64,000 bases of DNA from Balaenoptera acutorostrata (lineage: Eukaryota; Chordata; Mammalia; Artiodactyla; Balaenopteridae): positions 58,626,668-58,690,667 of the forward strand of contig NC_080080.1 in the NCBI RefSeq assembly GCF_949987535.1, in the 5' to 3' direction. Positions 24,177 through 36,664 of this stretch are shown in pieces. Position numbers and translations under genes: made by a program. Positions within the stretch are counted from its first letter, which is position 1, and each line of letters starts with the position of its first letter. Below the pieces are notes generated by a model, which had not been told where the DNA came from, did not search any database, and saw only the letters and a list, made by a program, of their open reading frames with translations.

Positions 24177-25094
24177 ATCTAATTTTAGCCTTTTGTTTTA
24201 AATAAAAAATGGTTTACATTTTATCTTCACTAAAGAGCCAAGGCAGTGCTCAAGGTTAAATGCTGTGATATTTTCATCGATTGAAATGGATGGTAAGCCC
24301 CAAGTTGGTTTCTTCAATCTCATTCTTCAGTGCTTCTTCCCAAATAATGTATTTCATTGTTAATATAAAGTGCACTGTTGTACTCTCGAAAGAACTTGGC
24401 AGTTCATAAATAAAGAATAGGCAAAAAAAAAAAAAATGGAAATCTTTGCCAGCCTCCGAGTCCCTTAAGGTTAATTTAACTGTCACACGTAATTTCCCAG
24501 GAAAGAAAGCAGCCTATGTCCGTGAACCAGCCAGTTAACTCATCTACGCTTGCATCGCACATTTCACTCCTGTGTAATTTTTTCAGCACAATGTGATTTA
24601 CTGTGTCAAAGGCATTGATACGGTCGGTAACCACATTCTGTTCACACTGATTATTCAGTTACTTTAGGCAGATCTTGAAGCATCCACAGCAATTTAACGG
24701 GTCCTTCATTACAAGTTTGCAAAACACCGGCATTAGATAATTAAACTTCCGATACCTATAACATGATTCTTAACACATCGATAAGACATTAGAAGAGTTT
24801 GTCACAATCATTCTGTAATCACTTAAAAAATTTTTTCCTGCCTCCTCCCTGAAAAAAAAAAAAAATCCAGGCATCACAAATGCATTTTTAGTGTTTCTGT
24901 TTGAAATTTAATGGGCTCTAATTAATTTTCCAGGGACTGTTTGTCCTAGTTTGGGTTCATCCTGCTGATTCTAATCCTGCTTCCATTTCCATGTTGCTTT
25001 TCATTGCACCTGGATTAAGAACAGGAAATAGAAGAGAAAGCTCTGGGGCCCCAGCTCTTGCCTCCATTTCCACTGGTGTGTAAACTAGTGGTAG
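24177..25094. other. Unique sequence, candidate conserved noncoding element
   Basis: No repeat found. The part 24480-24990 is of even composition with clustered ATTA/TAATTA and GATAA cores and no low-complexity DNA, apart from an A-run at 24850-24863. Confidence 0.35.
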
Positions 25095-26335
25095 CTGTTC
25101 TGGTTATCTATTATTGCCGTATAACAAGCTACCTATAAGTATAGGTAAATATAAGTGGCTTAAAACAACCATCATTTATTTTGCCCCTGAATCTACAATT
25201 TGGACAGGGCTCAGAGGGGACAGGCTTTTCCTTCTCCCGCAGTATCAGCTGGTGACCACAGCCAGGGGCCGGAACCATCATCCAAAGACTCACTCACACG
25301 TCTAGCAGTTGCTGCTGGCTGAAACTGGGACTTCAGCTGGGGCTGTTGTCTGGAACACCTGCATGTGGCCTCTCTGTGAGCCAGATTGGCTTCCTTGCAT
25401 AGTGGCTGGGTTCCAAGATCAAGTGTCCCAAGAGGACAAGGCAGAAGTACATGGCATTTTTAAAAAATTATTTATTTATTTTATTTATTTATTTGGCTGT
25501 GTTGGGTCTTCATTGTCTCGAATGGGCTTTCTCTAGTTGTGGTGAGCAGGAGCTACTCTTCGTTGCGGTGCACAGGCTTCTCATTGCGGTGGCTTCTCTT
25601 GTTGTAGAGCACAGGCTCTAGGCGCACGGGCTTCAGTAGTTGTGGCACATAGGCTCAGTAGTTGTGGCTCGCGGGCTCTAGAGCGCAGGCTCAGTAGTTG
25701 TGGCACACAGGCTTAGTTGCTCCACAGCATGTGGGATCTTCCCAGACCAGGGCTCGAACCCGTGTCCCCTGCAATGGCAGGCGGATTCTTTTTTTTTTTT
25801 CCCAAATTTATTTATTTATTTATTTATGGCTGCATTGGGTCTTTGTTGCTGTGCGCGGGCTTTTCTCTAGTTGCGGCGAGTGGGGGCTGCTCTTCATTGT
25901 GGTGCACGGGCTTCCCATTGCGGTGGCCTCTCCCGTTGCGAAGCACGGGCTCTAGGCGCACGGGCCTCAGCAGTTGTGGCTCACCGGCTCTAGAGCACAG
26001 GCTCAGTAGTTGTGGTGCACGGGCTTAGCTGCTCCGCGGCATGTGGGATCCTCCCGGACCAGGGCTCGAACCCGCGTCTCCTGCATTGGCAGACGGGTTC
26101 TTAACCACTGCGCCACCAGGGAAGCCCTACATGGCATTTTTATGATCTACCTTTGGAAGTTATAGAACACCACTTGCAACTGTACTGTATTAATTGAGGA
26201 TATCACAGAGGTCAGCCCCGGTTCAAGAGGAGGGGACATTGGCCATACTACTTGATGGGACGAGTGTCACTTTCTCACGGTACAAGGAGCATGGGGGATG
26301 GGGAATATATTGTGGTGGTCATCTTTGGAAAATAA
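25095..26335. repeat. Old interspersed repeat, copy 2, split by the SINE dimer
   Basis: Starts 'ctggttatctattattgccgtataacaa' and resumes after the SINE dimer at 26143 ('tgatctacctttggaagttatagaacacc ... gaggtcagcccc ... ggggacattgg'). Same family as 14735-15185. Confidence 0.5.
25463..26127 (-). mobile_element. Head-to-tail dimer of CHR SINEs under one target duplication
   Basis: Two antisense CHR units. The 5' unit (26127 down to about 25812) is complete. After an A-rich linker (about 25790-25811) the second unit (25789 to 25463) begins about 25 nt into the head, at 'agaatccgcctgccattgca' on the minus strand. Only one 15-bp perfect duplication, TACATGGCATTTTTA (25448-25462 and 26128-26142), surrounds the pair, and no left-over head of the second unit lies beyond the first. 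Confidence 0.88.
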
Positions 26336-26439
26336 AATCTTCCACAGTTGCTAAATAAATCATTCAGATGGAAATATTCATTTAAAAAAAGGACCTGCTT
26401 TTGAAAATATTTAGGTACTACCATTGATATCTAGGTACC

Positions 26440-26600
26440 ATTATCTAAACATTGGCTCAGGTATAGTGCTGAGCAGTATGCTAGGGGCTAGGGTTTTAAA
26501 GAGGAATATGGCATTTTCCTTACCTTTAAGGACTGTTTAATCTATTGGGAGAGACCTGAAGTGAATAATTACAATTATATGTGATATATGCAATAATGCA
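26440..26600 (+). repeat. Old L2/MIR-type relic
   Basis: 'gtgctgagcagtatgctaggggctagggttttaaag ... gactgtttaatctattgggagagac', diverged copy of the same pattern. Confidence 0.35.
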
Positions 26601-26842
26601 GGTAAATGTTGATATACATGTGAAAAGAAAACTTCATCTCATTCTACCTGAATGAAACATAGATGCATTCACAGAGGAGGACCCTTTATGGTGGCTCTTA
26701 AGAACTGTGGTAATAAAAAAGGGGAGAGGGAATCATTTATAGTGGCAGGTATGGGATACCTCATCAGCTATATTTCTAATAAGGATACAAACTTCAAGGT
26801 GATTGGAAATAATCTTGTACTTGGATTATTCTAGTTGCATCT

Positions 26843-27082
26843 TTTTTTTAGTTGAGGTCTAGTTGATGTACAATGTTAAATCGGTTTCAGATGTAAAACA
26901 GTGATTCACAGCTTTTAAAGGTTGTACTTCATTTACAATTATTATAAAATATTGGCTATATTCCCTGTGCTGTACAGTATATTCTTATAGCTCATTTTAT
27001 ACATAGTAGTTTGTACCTCTTAATCCCCTACCCCTAGCTTGCCCCTCCCCCCTCCCCTCTCGCCTCTCACTGGTAACCACTT
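26843..27082 (-). mobile_element. L1 3' end fragment, antisense (older)
   Basis: Diverged relative of the 14131 fragment ('ttccctgtgctgtacagtat' etc.). It is bracketed by TAGTTGCATCT at 26832-26842 and 27083-27093, an 11-bp perfect duplication. Confidence 0.85.
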
Positions 27083-27439
27083 TAGTTGCATCTAAAGTTT
27101 AACTTCTCATACAGTATATCTGAATAAGTCATACTTGGCTTAGTGACACTTTAATTACGAGAGAGAATGACATGCTAAAAATCATGAATTCGTACATAAT
27201 ACAAAATGTTATAAATGTAATATCTAAATACCTGACATTTCCATGAGACACTTGAGTATTGGCTTCCAAACCATTATTTACCAATAAATATGCATTGAAT
27301 AAGTGAATAAATAAATAACCATTTGTCATTGTTCTCAAATAGCATAGTCTCTCAAAGTATTAAAGTGTTCCTTAATTGCTCCTAAAACAAATTTAAGTCA
27401 TGTCTATGTGAGACCAAAGAAAATGGTTTTGGATAAGAA

Positions 27440-27615
27440 ATAAACATCCAAATTCTTTTTCATCTATGCGTTTTTAACATAAATGAGATGGTTTTATGCA
27501 AATAGTTCTGAGACTTTTTCACTTACAAATTGATGGACATTAAAATGTTATTACTTACGGACATTAAGATGCTTCCAGTATTTCACTATTACAAACAATG
27601 GTATCTCTGGGTAAT
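27440..27615 (-). mobile_element. L1 relic, antisense
   Basis: 'aaattgatggacattaaaatg' and 'cactattacaaacaatggtat' resemble antisense L1 ORF2. Short and diverged. Confidence 0.4.
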
Positions 27616-27976
27616 AACTGTGGATTGTTCTGACTTTTCTGTATTTTTCAGAATTTCATTTTGGAAGTAATATGAAAATATGTCTTGGGTTTTAGAAAGA
27701 TACCAATGCACCAGAGGCATACGATAGCCAGAGACAGGTTACTTATTATATAAATAGGTGGTTCACATTTGGTTTTAATTCTGCCTCCCATTTCATTTCA
27801 AAATGTTTGTTTCTAAGGGGAGTCTTCCAGCAAAAAGCTTTCTGATTGGTCTACTCTTCATTTTTACTCCAACTAGGCAAACAATATAGGAGTTAGGGAA
27901 ACATTTTGGGTAAACAGCTAAGAACAGGTTGGAAATACTGTCCCTATTTGGACAACTTTTAAAGAAATACCTTCTT

Positions 27977-27980
27977 TTTT

Positions 27981-28012
<32 letters not shown>

Positions 28013-28300
28013 TTGGCTGTTTCGGGTCTTCATTGCTGTGCGCGGGCTTTCTCTAGTTGCGGTGAGCGGGGGGCTACTCTTTGTTGCGGTGCACAGGCCC
28101 TAGGTGCGCAGGCTTCAGTAGTTGTGGCACATGGGCTCAGTAGTTGTGGCTTGCGGGCTCTAGAGCTCAGGGTCAGTAGTTGTGGCGCACGGGCTTTGTT
28201 GCTCCGCGGCATGTGGGATCTTCCCGGGCCAGGGCATGAACCCATGTCCCTTGCATTGGCAGGCAGATTCTTAACCACTGCACCACCAGGGAAGCCCCAG
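27977..28300 (-). mobile_element. CHR SINE with private internal deletion
   Basis: Antisense full-length-type copy missing about 48 nt after 'ttgttgcggtgcacaggc'. ACCTTCTT flanks it at 27969-27976 and 28305-28312, with one indel in the extended match. Confidence 0.9.
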
Positions 28301-28382
28301 AATCACCTTCTTGCATGTGGATTTATTTATCTGTTGGAGAGCTTAGATTATTTTCTTGTTTAAAAGTGTGCCCTTTGTTAGA

Positions 28383-28600
28383 AGTCAGGATAGTGGTTAC
28401 CCTTGGATGGAGAGAGAATAACTGGTAGAGGCTGGGGATGGCAGACTGCTGGAGTGCTGGAAACTTTGCTTCTTAAAAGGGCTACAAGCTGCACACAGAT
28501 GTACTCATTTTGTGAAAAGTCATCAAGCTGTACACTTTTGTTTCCTGTACTTTTCTATATATATGTTACTCTTCAAGTACAAGTTAAAAAATACAGGACC
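28383..28600 (+). mobile_element. Old L1 3' UTR fragment
   Basis: 'aggatagtggttacccttgg ... ctggggatgg ... catcaagctgtacacttttg ... gtacttttctatatatatgt' matches the shared 3' end of L1M families. Confidence 0.6.
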
Positions 28601-29474
28601 ATGAATGAAAGATGATGTCATTTTGGCAGGCCCAAAGAAAAAAAAATCAATGAAATAAAGGGATGAGGCAAGAGGACTTGTAACTTAAGGAGTAATTTCA
28701 GGACAAAATGCTATCTCTATGTCATTCAAGAAAATGAGAAAAGGTAGCGAATGAAAAAATGCCCACCATATCAAATAATATTTTTTTACTCTTTGCAATA
28801 AATTTAATAATATTGCAGACTTTGACTACTATTCCTTTGTTTTATCCATAAAGTGGTCACCATGCTAGTTACTCTTTCCCAGGTGAATCCCTTCACCTCT
28901 GTACTTGATCCTCACCCCTACCCCCAAATCCACCAACACCTTACTGCATCAATTAATCATGCCCTATCTTGGCCTCTCCACTGGTTCCTTTCCCTCAACC
29001 TGTAAAAAATATGCAAATCTCTTCCTATTCTGGAAAATATCTGCCCACAACCAGGCTCCTTCGCCAGTGCTTACCCTCATCTTCTGTCATGTCCTCTGTT
29101 TTTAACTATCCCTTAACTCTCTGCAACTCAAAATGGTTATATGAGTCTGTTGCACTATTGTATTGTAATGATTTATGTGTTACCCACCCAACACTATCAG
29201 ACTAGCAGCAGTGAAGAGACCATGTTTATTCATCATCTATCAGCAGAACCAAGTACAGAGTCTTCCTTTCTGAAAGCTGCATGCATCGTTACCACCAGGA
29301 AACTGTTGAGTAAGTGATTCCCCCCGTGCCATGACAGAAGAGCACATTTCACCTCCTTCATCACACCACCACTGCCCCTCCCTTGGAGTTTAGATCTCCT
29401 CTGACTCAAGTTTCCTTAGAATTGGTTAGTCCTGTGATCTCTGGAATCTAGCCTGCCTACCACTGTTTTCCTAA

Positions 29475-29560
29475 TAACTGACCATGTGCCCAACTCGTGG
29501 TAGGGGCTTCATAGCTATTTCTCTAATAAATGAAACGAGGGAATAAATGAATGAATGTAA
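29475..29560 (+). repeat. L2 3' end relic
   Basis: 'gggcttcatagctatttctctaataaatgaaacgagggaataaatgaatgaatg', diverged LINE2 tail. Confidence 0.4.
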
Positions 29561-29736
29561 AAGAAGTATGGAAATAATCTGAAGTAGACTGGCAAAGTTC
29601 TTGGGGCTGGTCCGGAGAGAAGACGTTTCTAGTTTTCATCCTTTGCTGTACCTAGACTAGAGCAATGTTTTTCAAACTGCTCATTAAGATCAACTAGTAA
29701 GTTGTGAAATCAACTTTATGAGTCACAAATGACATT

Positions 29737-29822
29737 CTAAAATGAAATAGAATAGAACAAATAGAGGGAATAGAATAGAATAGGATGGAATGGAATAGAA
29801 TGGAATGGAATGGAAGAGAAAA
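29737..29822 (+). repeat. (GGAAT/AGAAT)n simple repeat
   Basis: About 85 bp of GGAAT and AGAAT pentamers, imperfect on the left and purest at 29785-29815. Confidence 0.85.
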
Positions 29823-30574
29823 TATTAGTGAATTGCAAGTAGTAGAGGAAAGCAATATTTCATAACACTTTTTCTCAGTTGTATATATTTATGTACATGC
29901 CTATTCTAAACTTCCATTTAAAATATTTCTTATGTGTGTCAGGGTCAAAAAATTGGAAAACTACTTCCCTAGTAGCCTGTGCAGGGTATCATTAATGGAA
30001 CTTCGAAAGGTAGATAGTCGTGAGAGAAATTAGGTTATGGTAAAGATCAGCAAAGTTTGAGCTGCTTATTTCTTTATTATTTTTGGTTATCATTTGGCAT
30101 TTTTGGCAGCATAAAGTCTTCTAAACAAGTTAATCTTCAACTCAGAGCCACAGTTCACTTTGAAATGTCCACAAATACTTTTTGAAATAGGGGATGGAGA
30201 AATCAACTATCCATATAGAATGTATTACTGTACCAATGTCGCAAAAACACACTACACAGGGCTCAATGTGGAAATAACATGCATTACTTTTTTGAGTGAA
30301 AAAATAAAGTTTCAATACATATCAGATATACATATATCTGACACTTACTTGATTCTCAATTCTCTAAAAATGTTCTCAGGGTTGGGTCTGCCTTTACATT
30401 TTCTTCATCCATTAGCAGTTTCTTATATAAAATCTCATTTTATTTTTATATTATTTAATATAATCTAATTTCCAACTCTACGTCCAATCAGATCAGATTG
30501 AGCCAGTGGCCTTCACTGCAACCTGTTCACTTTGATTCTCTTTGACCATGACCCCGTAGTTAGAAGTTACATTA

Positions 30575-30925
30575 GGGACTTTCCTGGAGGCGCAGTGGTT
30601 AAGAATCCGCCTGCCAATGCAGGAGACACAGGTTCGAGCCCTGGTCTGGGAAGATCCCACGTGACGCAGAGCAACTAAGCCCGTGTGCCACAACTACTGA
30701 GCCTGCGCTCTAGAGCCTGCGAGCCACAACTACTGAGCTTGTGTGCCACAACTACTGAAGCCTGCATGCCTAGAGCCCATGCTCTGCAACAAGAAAAGCC
30801 AATGCAACGAGAGACCCACGCTCCGCAATGAAGAGTAGCCCCCACTCTCCGCAACTAGAGAAAGCCCGCGCGCAGCAACAAAGACCCAACACAGCCAATA
30901 AATAAATTTATTTTAAAAACAAACA
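30575..30925 (+). mobile_element. CHR SINE, full-length subfamily
   Basis: Complete sense copy with an (AAAT)/(AAAC)n tail to about 30951. No clear duplication. Confidence 0.9.
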
Positions 30926-31903
30926 AAGAAACCAAACCAAACAAACAAAGATATCCTGCTAGTAGGTCTCCCAGCTTCCAGGCTCCATCCCACATCAAGC
31001 TGTTCTCTGTACTGCTATCTGTTGAATGCATGAATGAACTATACTGATAGGGAAAGTCCAGTTGTCACACATTAATATTCTGCTTATGGAAAATATGTTC
31101 TTTTAATATTTCCTAAATCCAGATTGCATCTAGGAGAAAAGATAGCAAGTGTGAAGCAGTCAAGACAGAGAATCAGACCAGACAGCTAACTCGAAATACT
31201 TTCAGACATGTAGGAGAGTAGTTTTGTGAGGTTTTCTCAAAACCTATAGTAATTGTAAAGGGAAAACAAGGAATGAACACTGACCTCAGGTGTGGTGAGA
31301 TGTCTGTCTTTGGAACTATTTAAGTGCAAGCCACATGATTATTGTTTGAGACATGAGGGAGAGAACGCCAGCACTGGGAGGTGAAGGGTGAACCCACAGC
31401 TCTGAGGCCCTTTTATTTCCTAGAATCTGTTTCTAGACGTTCTCCAAAAACACACAAACAGGCAAAACGCTTTTCAACTCCCTGGCACTACTAAGGGCAG
31501 AGTTATCTGTTAAAGACATGAAGGCATTCAGGGAGCCCTCTGACAGCCATTGATTTTTACAGATGGTTAAAATGACTCTCAGGGAAACACAGACAGCAGG
31601 TTTTCTGCCTTTACTATCTTCTTCTTGTGCTTTTAGAGATCTGTACAAGAAAAAAGGATTGAACTCTATAAGCTTTGTATATGAAAGCCTCATAAAAATA
31701 TTCCAGGGAGGGGGGAAAATGGGGAGTTGTTTGATGGGTACAGAGTTTCAGATTTGCAAGGTGATAAAGTTCTGGAGATCTGTTTCACAATGTTTTCTCA
31801 CTAACACAACTGAGTGAGTAACAGTACTTTAAAATGGCTAAGACGGTAAATTTTATGTTGTCTTTTTTACCACAGTAAAACAATATCTTACTGTGTGTGT
31901 TTT

Positions 31904-32263
31904 GTTTTGTTTTTAAATTAGTTTATTTATTTATTTATTTATGGCTGTGTTGGGTCTTGGTGGCTGTGCACGGGCTTTCCCTAGTTGCGGTGAGCGGGGG
32001 CTACTCTTTGTTGCAGTGCGTGGGTTTCTCATTGCGGTCGCTTCTCTTGTTGAGGAGCATGGGCTCTAGGTGCGCGGGCTTCAGTAGTTGTGGCATGTGG
32101 GCTCAGTAGTTGTGGCTCGCGGGCTCTAGAGCACAGGCTCAGTAGTTGTGGCACGCGGGCTTAGTTGCTCTGCGGCATGTGGGATCTTCCCAGACCAGGG
32201 CTCGAACCTGTGGCCCCTGCATTGGCAGGCAGATTCTTAACCACTGTGCCACCAGGGAAGTCC
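31904..32263 (-). mobile_element. CHR SINE, full-length subfamily
   Basis: Antisense copy with (ATTT)n on the left and 'ccaccagggaagtcc' on the right. Flanked by a (TG)n-containing repeat 'tgtgtgtgttttt' on both sides. Confidence 0.92.
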
Positions 32264-32799
32264 AGTGTGTGTGTTTTTAAAAATACTATTTAAGTAGGAA
32301 AATTAGATTAAAAATTTCTTCATTACTCTTCAACAGTCCCTAGAATCAACAAGGGATTACAAATCAAATCAAAGGGTTTCGAAGTTCTGTGCCATATGGT
32401 TGACATCCTAAGAGTAATAATAGTTATGAGAACCCAGGCACCCAGGACCTTTAACGGTCTTATCCAAGCTGCTGCCTGGGTGCAAAATACTATTAGTCAC
32501 CTCACTCAGTAAACAGACAGAGCTGGATGTAGCCCAGGGGCTAGGGTGCAATTTTCATGAGTGCTTAGTGCTAAATAACGAAGAGCTGTGAGCCAGAAAA
32601 GGAACTTGGTAAAATTTATAATATATAAAGGGATATGGCATAGTTAGTGATAATATGATGATCCCTTTTGCCACTCAAAATAGAGTTAAAAGAGATTAAT
32701 GTAAATTAGAAATTTTACCCCGTTAAGTTGAAGTGCACCATGACACTTGGAAAGTTAATTTTCACAGCGTGTGATTTAACGAGATGATATATGTAGAAA

Positions 32800-32925
32800 A
32801 CATCCTGCCCAGAGCCAGACACAGAGCACAGATTTTTGTCTCTTCTATTTTATAATGTACCTATAACAGTGCTTGGCATATAGTAGACATTCAACGCGTA
32901 TTTGTTGAATAAATGAATAGTAAGG
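32800..32925 (+). repeat. L2 3' end relic
   Basis: 'cagtgcttggcatatagtagacattcaacgcgtatttgttgaataaatgaatag' is the classic LINE2 tail. Confidence 0.65.
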
Positions 32926-33234
32926 ACTTAGTAAATGTTAGTTAACAATGTCTTAGATTTCCAACGTGAAAGAAAAAAAAAAAACACTCTCTGTGGAAGA
33001 TGTGACCAAGCTGACAAAACTGGAACAAATTGCAGCTCAAGATATTGTGCAGAAGGAAACTTTCTAAAAATTCAGATGCAGCAAGAAAGACAGTGAAACC
33101 TATGAAAGATGATACAGAAGAAGCAGCTTTTGGAAACCTGAGAACATGACAATAGGTGGTCATACACTATGTTGATGGATAATATTCTCACACCTAAGCC
33201 TGCAGGTTTCAGACTTTCCCTTTTCTCTTAGTGC

Positions 33235-33440
33235 CTCAATTTATTCAATATTCATTTGACACACGTTTAATAAGTGCCAGGTGCTGTGCTTGCCCTAGAG
33301 ATATGAACACGTATAAAACCTAGATCCTGTCATTTAAGGAGCTCACACTGAGGGGGGAATGCAGACACACAACTAAATGTCATAATGTAGTAACATAACA
33401 CAACGTAATGGAGCCATATAGAAGGGTGTGATTCGCGTTG
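33235..33440 (+). repeat. Old L2/MIR-type relic
   Basis: 'acgtttaataagtgccaggtgctgtgcttgcc ... ggagctcacactgaggggg' is the same pattern as 900-1059. Confidence 0.45.
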
Positions 33441-33489
33441 TCAGCTGGTGTGAGGAATGGAAGGCGTAGAAGCTTAGGCAACGGTCCTG

Positions 33490-33665
33490 ACCTGGGGGCA
33501 TCAGAATCCCCTGGAGGGCCTGTTACAGCCCACGTTACAGGGCCCCCCTCCTGCGCCCCGCCCCCCCCCCCAGAGGACCCAGTGGATTCTCAGTGGGGCC
33601 CAAGAGTTTGCATTATCTAACAAGTTTCAGGTGATGATGCCTTCTCTGAAAATCACTGGCTTAGG
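33490..33665. mobile_element. MER5A-like hAT non-autonomous element
   Basis: 'gcatcagaatcccctggagggcctgtta ... ggggcccaagagtttgcattatctaacaagtttcaggtgatgatgc' matches the MER5A pattern. A C-run (33558-33572) lies inside. Confidence 0.65.
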
Positions 33666-34404
33666 GTAATTAAATTTAGGTGGCATTTAAACCAGGGCAG
33701 GGAAAACAAGATGTTTGGCTTTTTTAGTTACGACAGCTGATTCAGGAATCAAGGAACCCAGACATCCAACTTAAAGATCACAGTTCTGCCTGTGCTTTCT
33801 TGACTGTGAGAAGCACCTCAACCATTATCCTAACTTGTCACAGTGTTTCGAAGAGGAGCTACAGTAGAGGCTTTTACAAGTACCACTTCTGCAGTGAGAA
33901 AATACTATTTGTTGTTAATAAAACAGAAAAGAGGGGCAGGGCAGGCTGGTGGGGCCTCTTGGTTCCTGGAGGAGAGGGTGATAATCTGAATCTAAGAGCA
34001 GATAGTGTCCTGAGATATGCCATCTGATGACACAGTACTGGGTTATGGTGTTTTCCTGCCAGTCTGCCAGCGCCGGTACTCGGCCACTGAGTGGTCTGAG
34101 GAGACGGAGGCTCCTTCTCCATCTCATACTGGTGCAGAGTGGGACTCAATCCATGTGATGGAGGGTGTCAAAGGTCATGTTTTGTTGCTTAGCAGCATCA
34201 CTCCACTCCGTATCCCCCCGCAGCCACCCCGAGAGCTCTTACTTGGACCGGAGAGCGATGAGGCTGGGCCACAGGAGGGGTTGGAAACCACTATCTAATA
34301 CTGAGCTCAGAAAAAAACCAGAAATGCCAGAATCTGAGAGACACCTCAAGAAAGTTCCAGGAAAGATACCAGGAAAACCACAAGCTTGAAGGACTTAAGG
34401 GAGA

Positions 34405-34515
34405 AGAGCTGGAGGCAGACAAACCTGGGTTTGAATTCAGCCCTGCTCTTTATTTCCTGGGAGTTTGGAAAATTTGCTTAAATACTCAGCCTGAGTTTTC
34501 TTTATTTGTGATTGT
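34405..34515 (-). repeat. MIR relic, antisense
   Basis: 'cagacaaacctgggtttgaattcagccctgctctttatttcctggg' is the MIR 3' half in reverse. Confidence 0.6.
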
Positions 34516-34519
34516 TGGA

Positions 34520-35100
34520 CATTGAGGTTGTTTTTAGTTTTCACAATTGTGTAAAATACTGCAGTCAATATCTGTACATCCTTGAATTACTCTATGATAA
34601 TTTAGAAGAGACTCCTAGAAGCTGCATCACATCAAAAGTATGAATTTGATGCATGGTCAAAAGTATGAATTTGATGCATGTGGTTAAATTGTTTTCCTGA
34701 CAGTTTTCTGCATTTTATGTATATTGACAGTATATGGGAGCACTGGTTTCCCAGCATCCTAGATATCATGGGGTAGTTAATAAAAAAAAAATCTTGATTT
34801 CGTTGATTTTACATAAAAATATGCATCTTATTGTGTTATGTGGCAATGCTGTAATCACTAATGAAGCTGGATATTTTTCACACGTTTATTGGCCATTTAT
34901 ATTTTTCTTCTTTTGTGAATTGCCAGTTTATGGCCCATACCCATTTTTCTATTAGTCTGTTTGTATTTTCCTTATCGTTTCATAAGAATTCTTTATACAC
35001 AAAGAAGAGTTCATTTTTATCGGTCATAAGTTTGCAATCTTTGCCTTTTTATTTTTTATGATGGCCTTTTATATTTAGAAGCTTTAAGGTTTATGTGAAT
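34520..35100 (-). mobile_element. Degenerate L1 ORF2 fragment, antisense
   Basis: Contains the L1 antisense hallmark 'tattggccatttatattttt', followed by 'ttctttatacac' and 'gcaatctttgcc'. Heavily mutated. It also holds a 25-bp tandem duplication near 34633-34682. Confidence 0.6.
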
Positions 35101-36664
35101 GGAATAATTTCTGATGCTCTTTGAAATTATTTATGGCATGTATTCCTAATGATTTGGGGGAAAATGCATTTATATGTACACATAATTACTTTGGACCCTT
35201 ATCCATGGAGGGTTAGATGTGCAGATATTAGGTATACGGAGTATAGAAAAGCCAGAAATGAAGTCACTCATATATTGAGTTATAGGATTTAATGTTTAAT
35301 GTAGAGACATAAATACAAATCAACACAATTCTTAATTTTTTTAGTGACTTCAGATTTTGAATATGCTTTTATATGTATGTATCAGGTATTTTGGTGTTTA
35401 AATATTTAAATAAAACATTTCTTCACAGAGATGATGTAATGTACTTTTGCCTGGAACTAGCAAATGCACAATATATCGACAAATATTACATGCTTATATT
35501 TATTCAAGCTACCACAACAAGGTAAATATGAATGAAGACTAAGAAATTTATGAAATTTTTTTCCAATGCCAGATAGGATGTTTATGTGTAGAGGGAATGA
35601 TATTAAATACAAATGAGATAACTAAAATTAGACACATGTAGCACTGTGTCTACTGTCTTCTTTTCCTTATTCTCTTTTTTCTTCCCTCTGGCTCAAGCAA
35701 TCAGAACTGAGTACATAATGTGTTATTTGATATATTTTTTTAATGTGGTATGAATCCTATGAAGAGGATCCAGAAAAGCACAAAAGAACAGCATAGACGA
35801 ATCAGTCCATTTCCAGGCCTAAAGGTAGTGCCGCAGCTCAACAGTCCTGACCAGTGGGCTCCTTCCATAAATCATTCCCAGGTTGACCGTCAACACATTG
35901 AGAAGAGGATTAAAAGGTTAGAAAGGAAAGCTTCAGAAAAGGTGAAGCCTGGGTTGAAGGGACTAAGGCTTCAGAATTGGCTCAGACCTGTTATTTAATT
36001 TCATTCCGCCTAAGGCAAATGATTCTACAAACACAGATGACATATAGCTAATAGTATGTGTTATTTGAGTGCTTGATAATGGAGCAGTAGAAAATAACTT
36101 TTTTTTTAAAGTCTTGCTCTTTTTTCATTGTATAGGTCCAAGACTCATCTGTCACATGGATCCCATAAAGGAAAAGGGGTCATGGAGAATATTTTTCCTT
36201 GTTCTCAGGTTAAAGAACCTGACGTTTTAACCAAGAAAAGAAGCATGATAACTTGAGGATATGAAAGGCTATCAGTTTTCCTTCCCACCCCACAGAGGGC
36301 TGAGAAAAGGAGGGACTGAGAAAGTGAGGAATAATGTCCTGGTTCTCTGGACTGTTAAATTTGTACATAGACCGATACTAAAATAACTAAATAAATGAAA
36401 AGGAAAATCTAGGGAAATATTAAAATATACCAGCCCTAGCTCCATATTTCAAAAACGATCCCCCTAACTTGCAGAGAGTGGCCCAAGGAAGGACACCAAT
36501 GGCTCTGCTTGAAATGTATACCCACCAATCACTGAGCCCAGGAGATGGACTGCTATGATTGGCCAGGTGCAGAGCTGGGGGTACGGAGGAAATGTTCTGG
36601 GGAACCAAGCACAGGGGTTACTGTAATGCACCACAGAAAGACAGAAGCAGAGCTGCGACGAGGT
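35101..36664. other. Unique sequence, nothing recognised
   Basis: The 82-codon open frame at 35750-35998 has no family resemblance and no splice or conservation evidence. Confidence 0.4.

Larger units (their letters stand above)
28601..30574. other. Mostly unique sequence
   Basis: Holds the L2 relic at 29475-29560 and the pentamer repeat at 29737-29822. No gene seen. Confidence 0.45.

Noticed and set aside
32970..33165. Short Glu/Lys-rich coding-like piece ('gaagatgtgaccaagctgac...')
   Set aside because: Looked like a processed pseudogene fragment, but stops occur quickly, the source is unknown, and there is no poly(A) tail or duplication.
35750..35998. 82-codon frame
   Set aside because: Basic, low-information sequence with no family match, no splice context.
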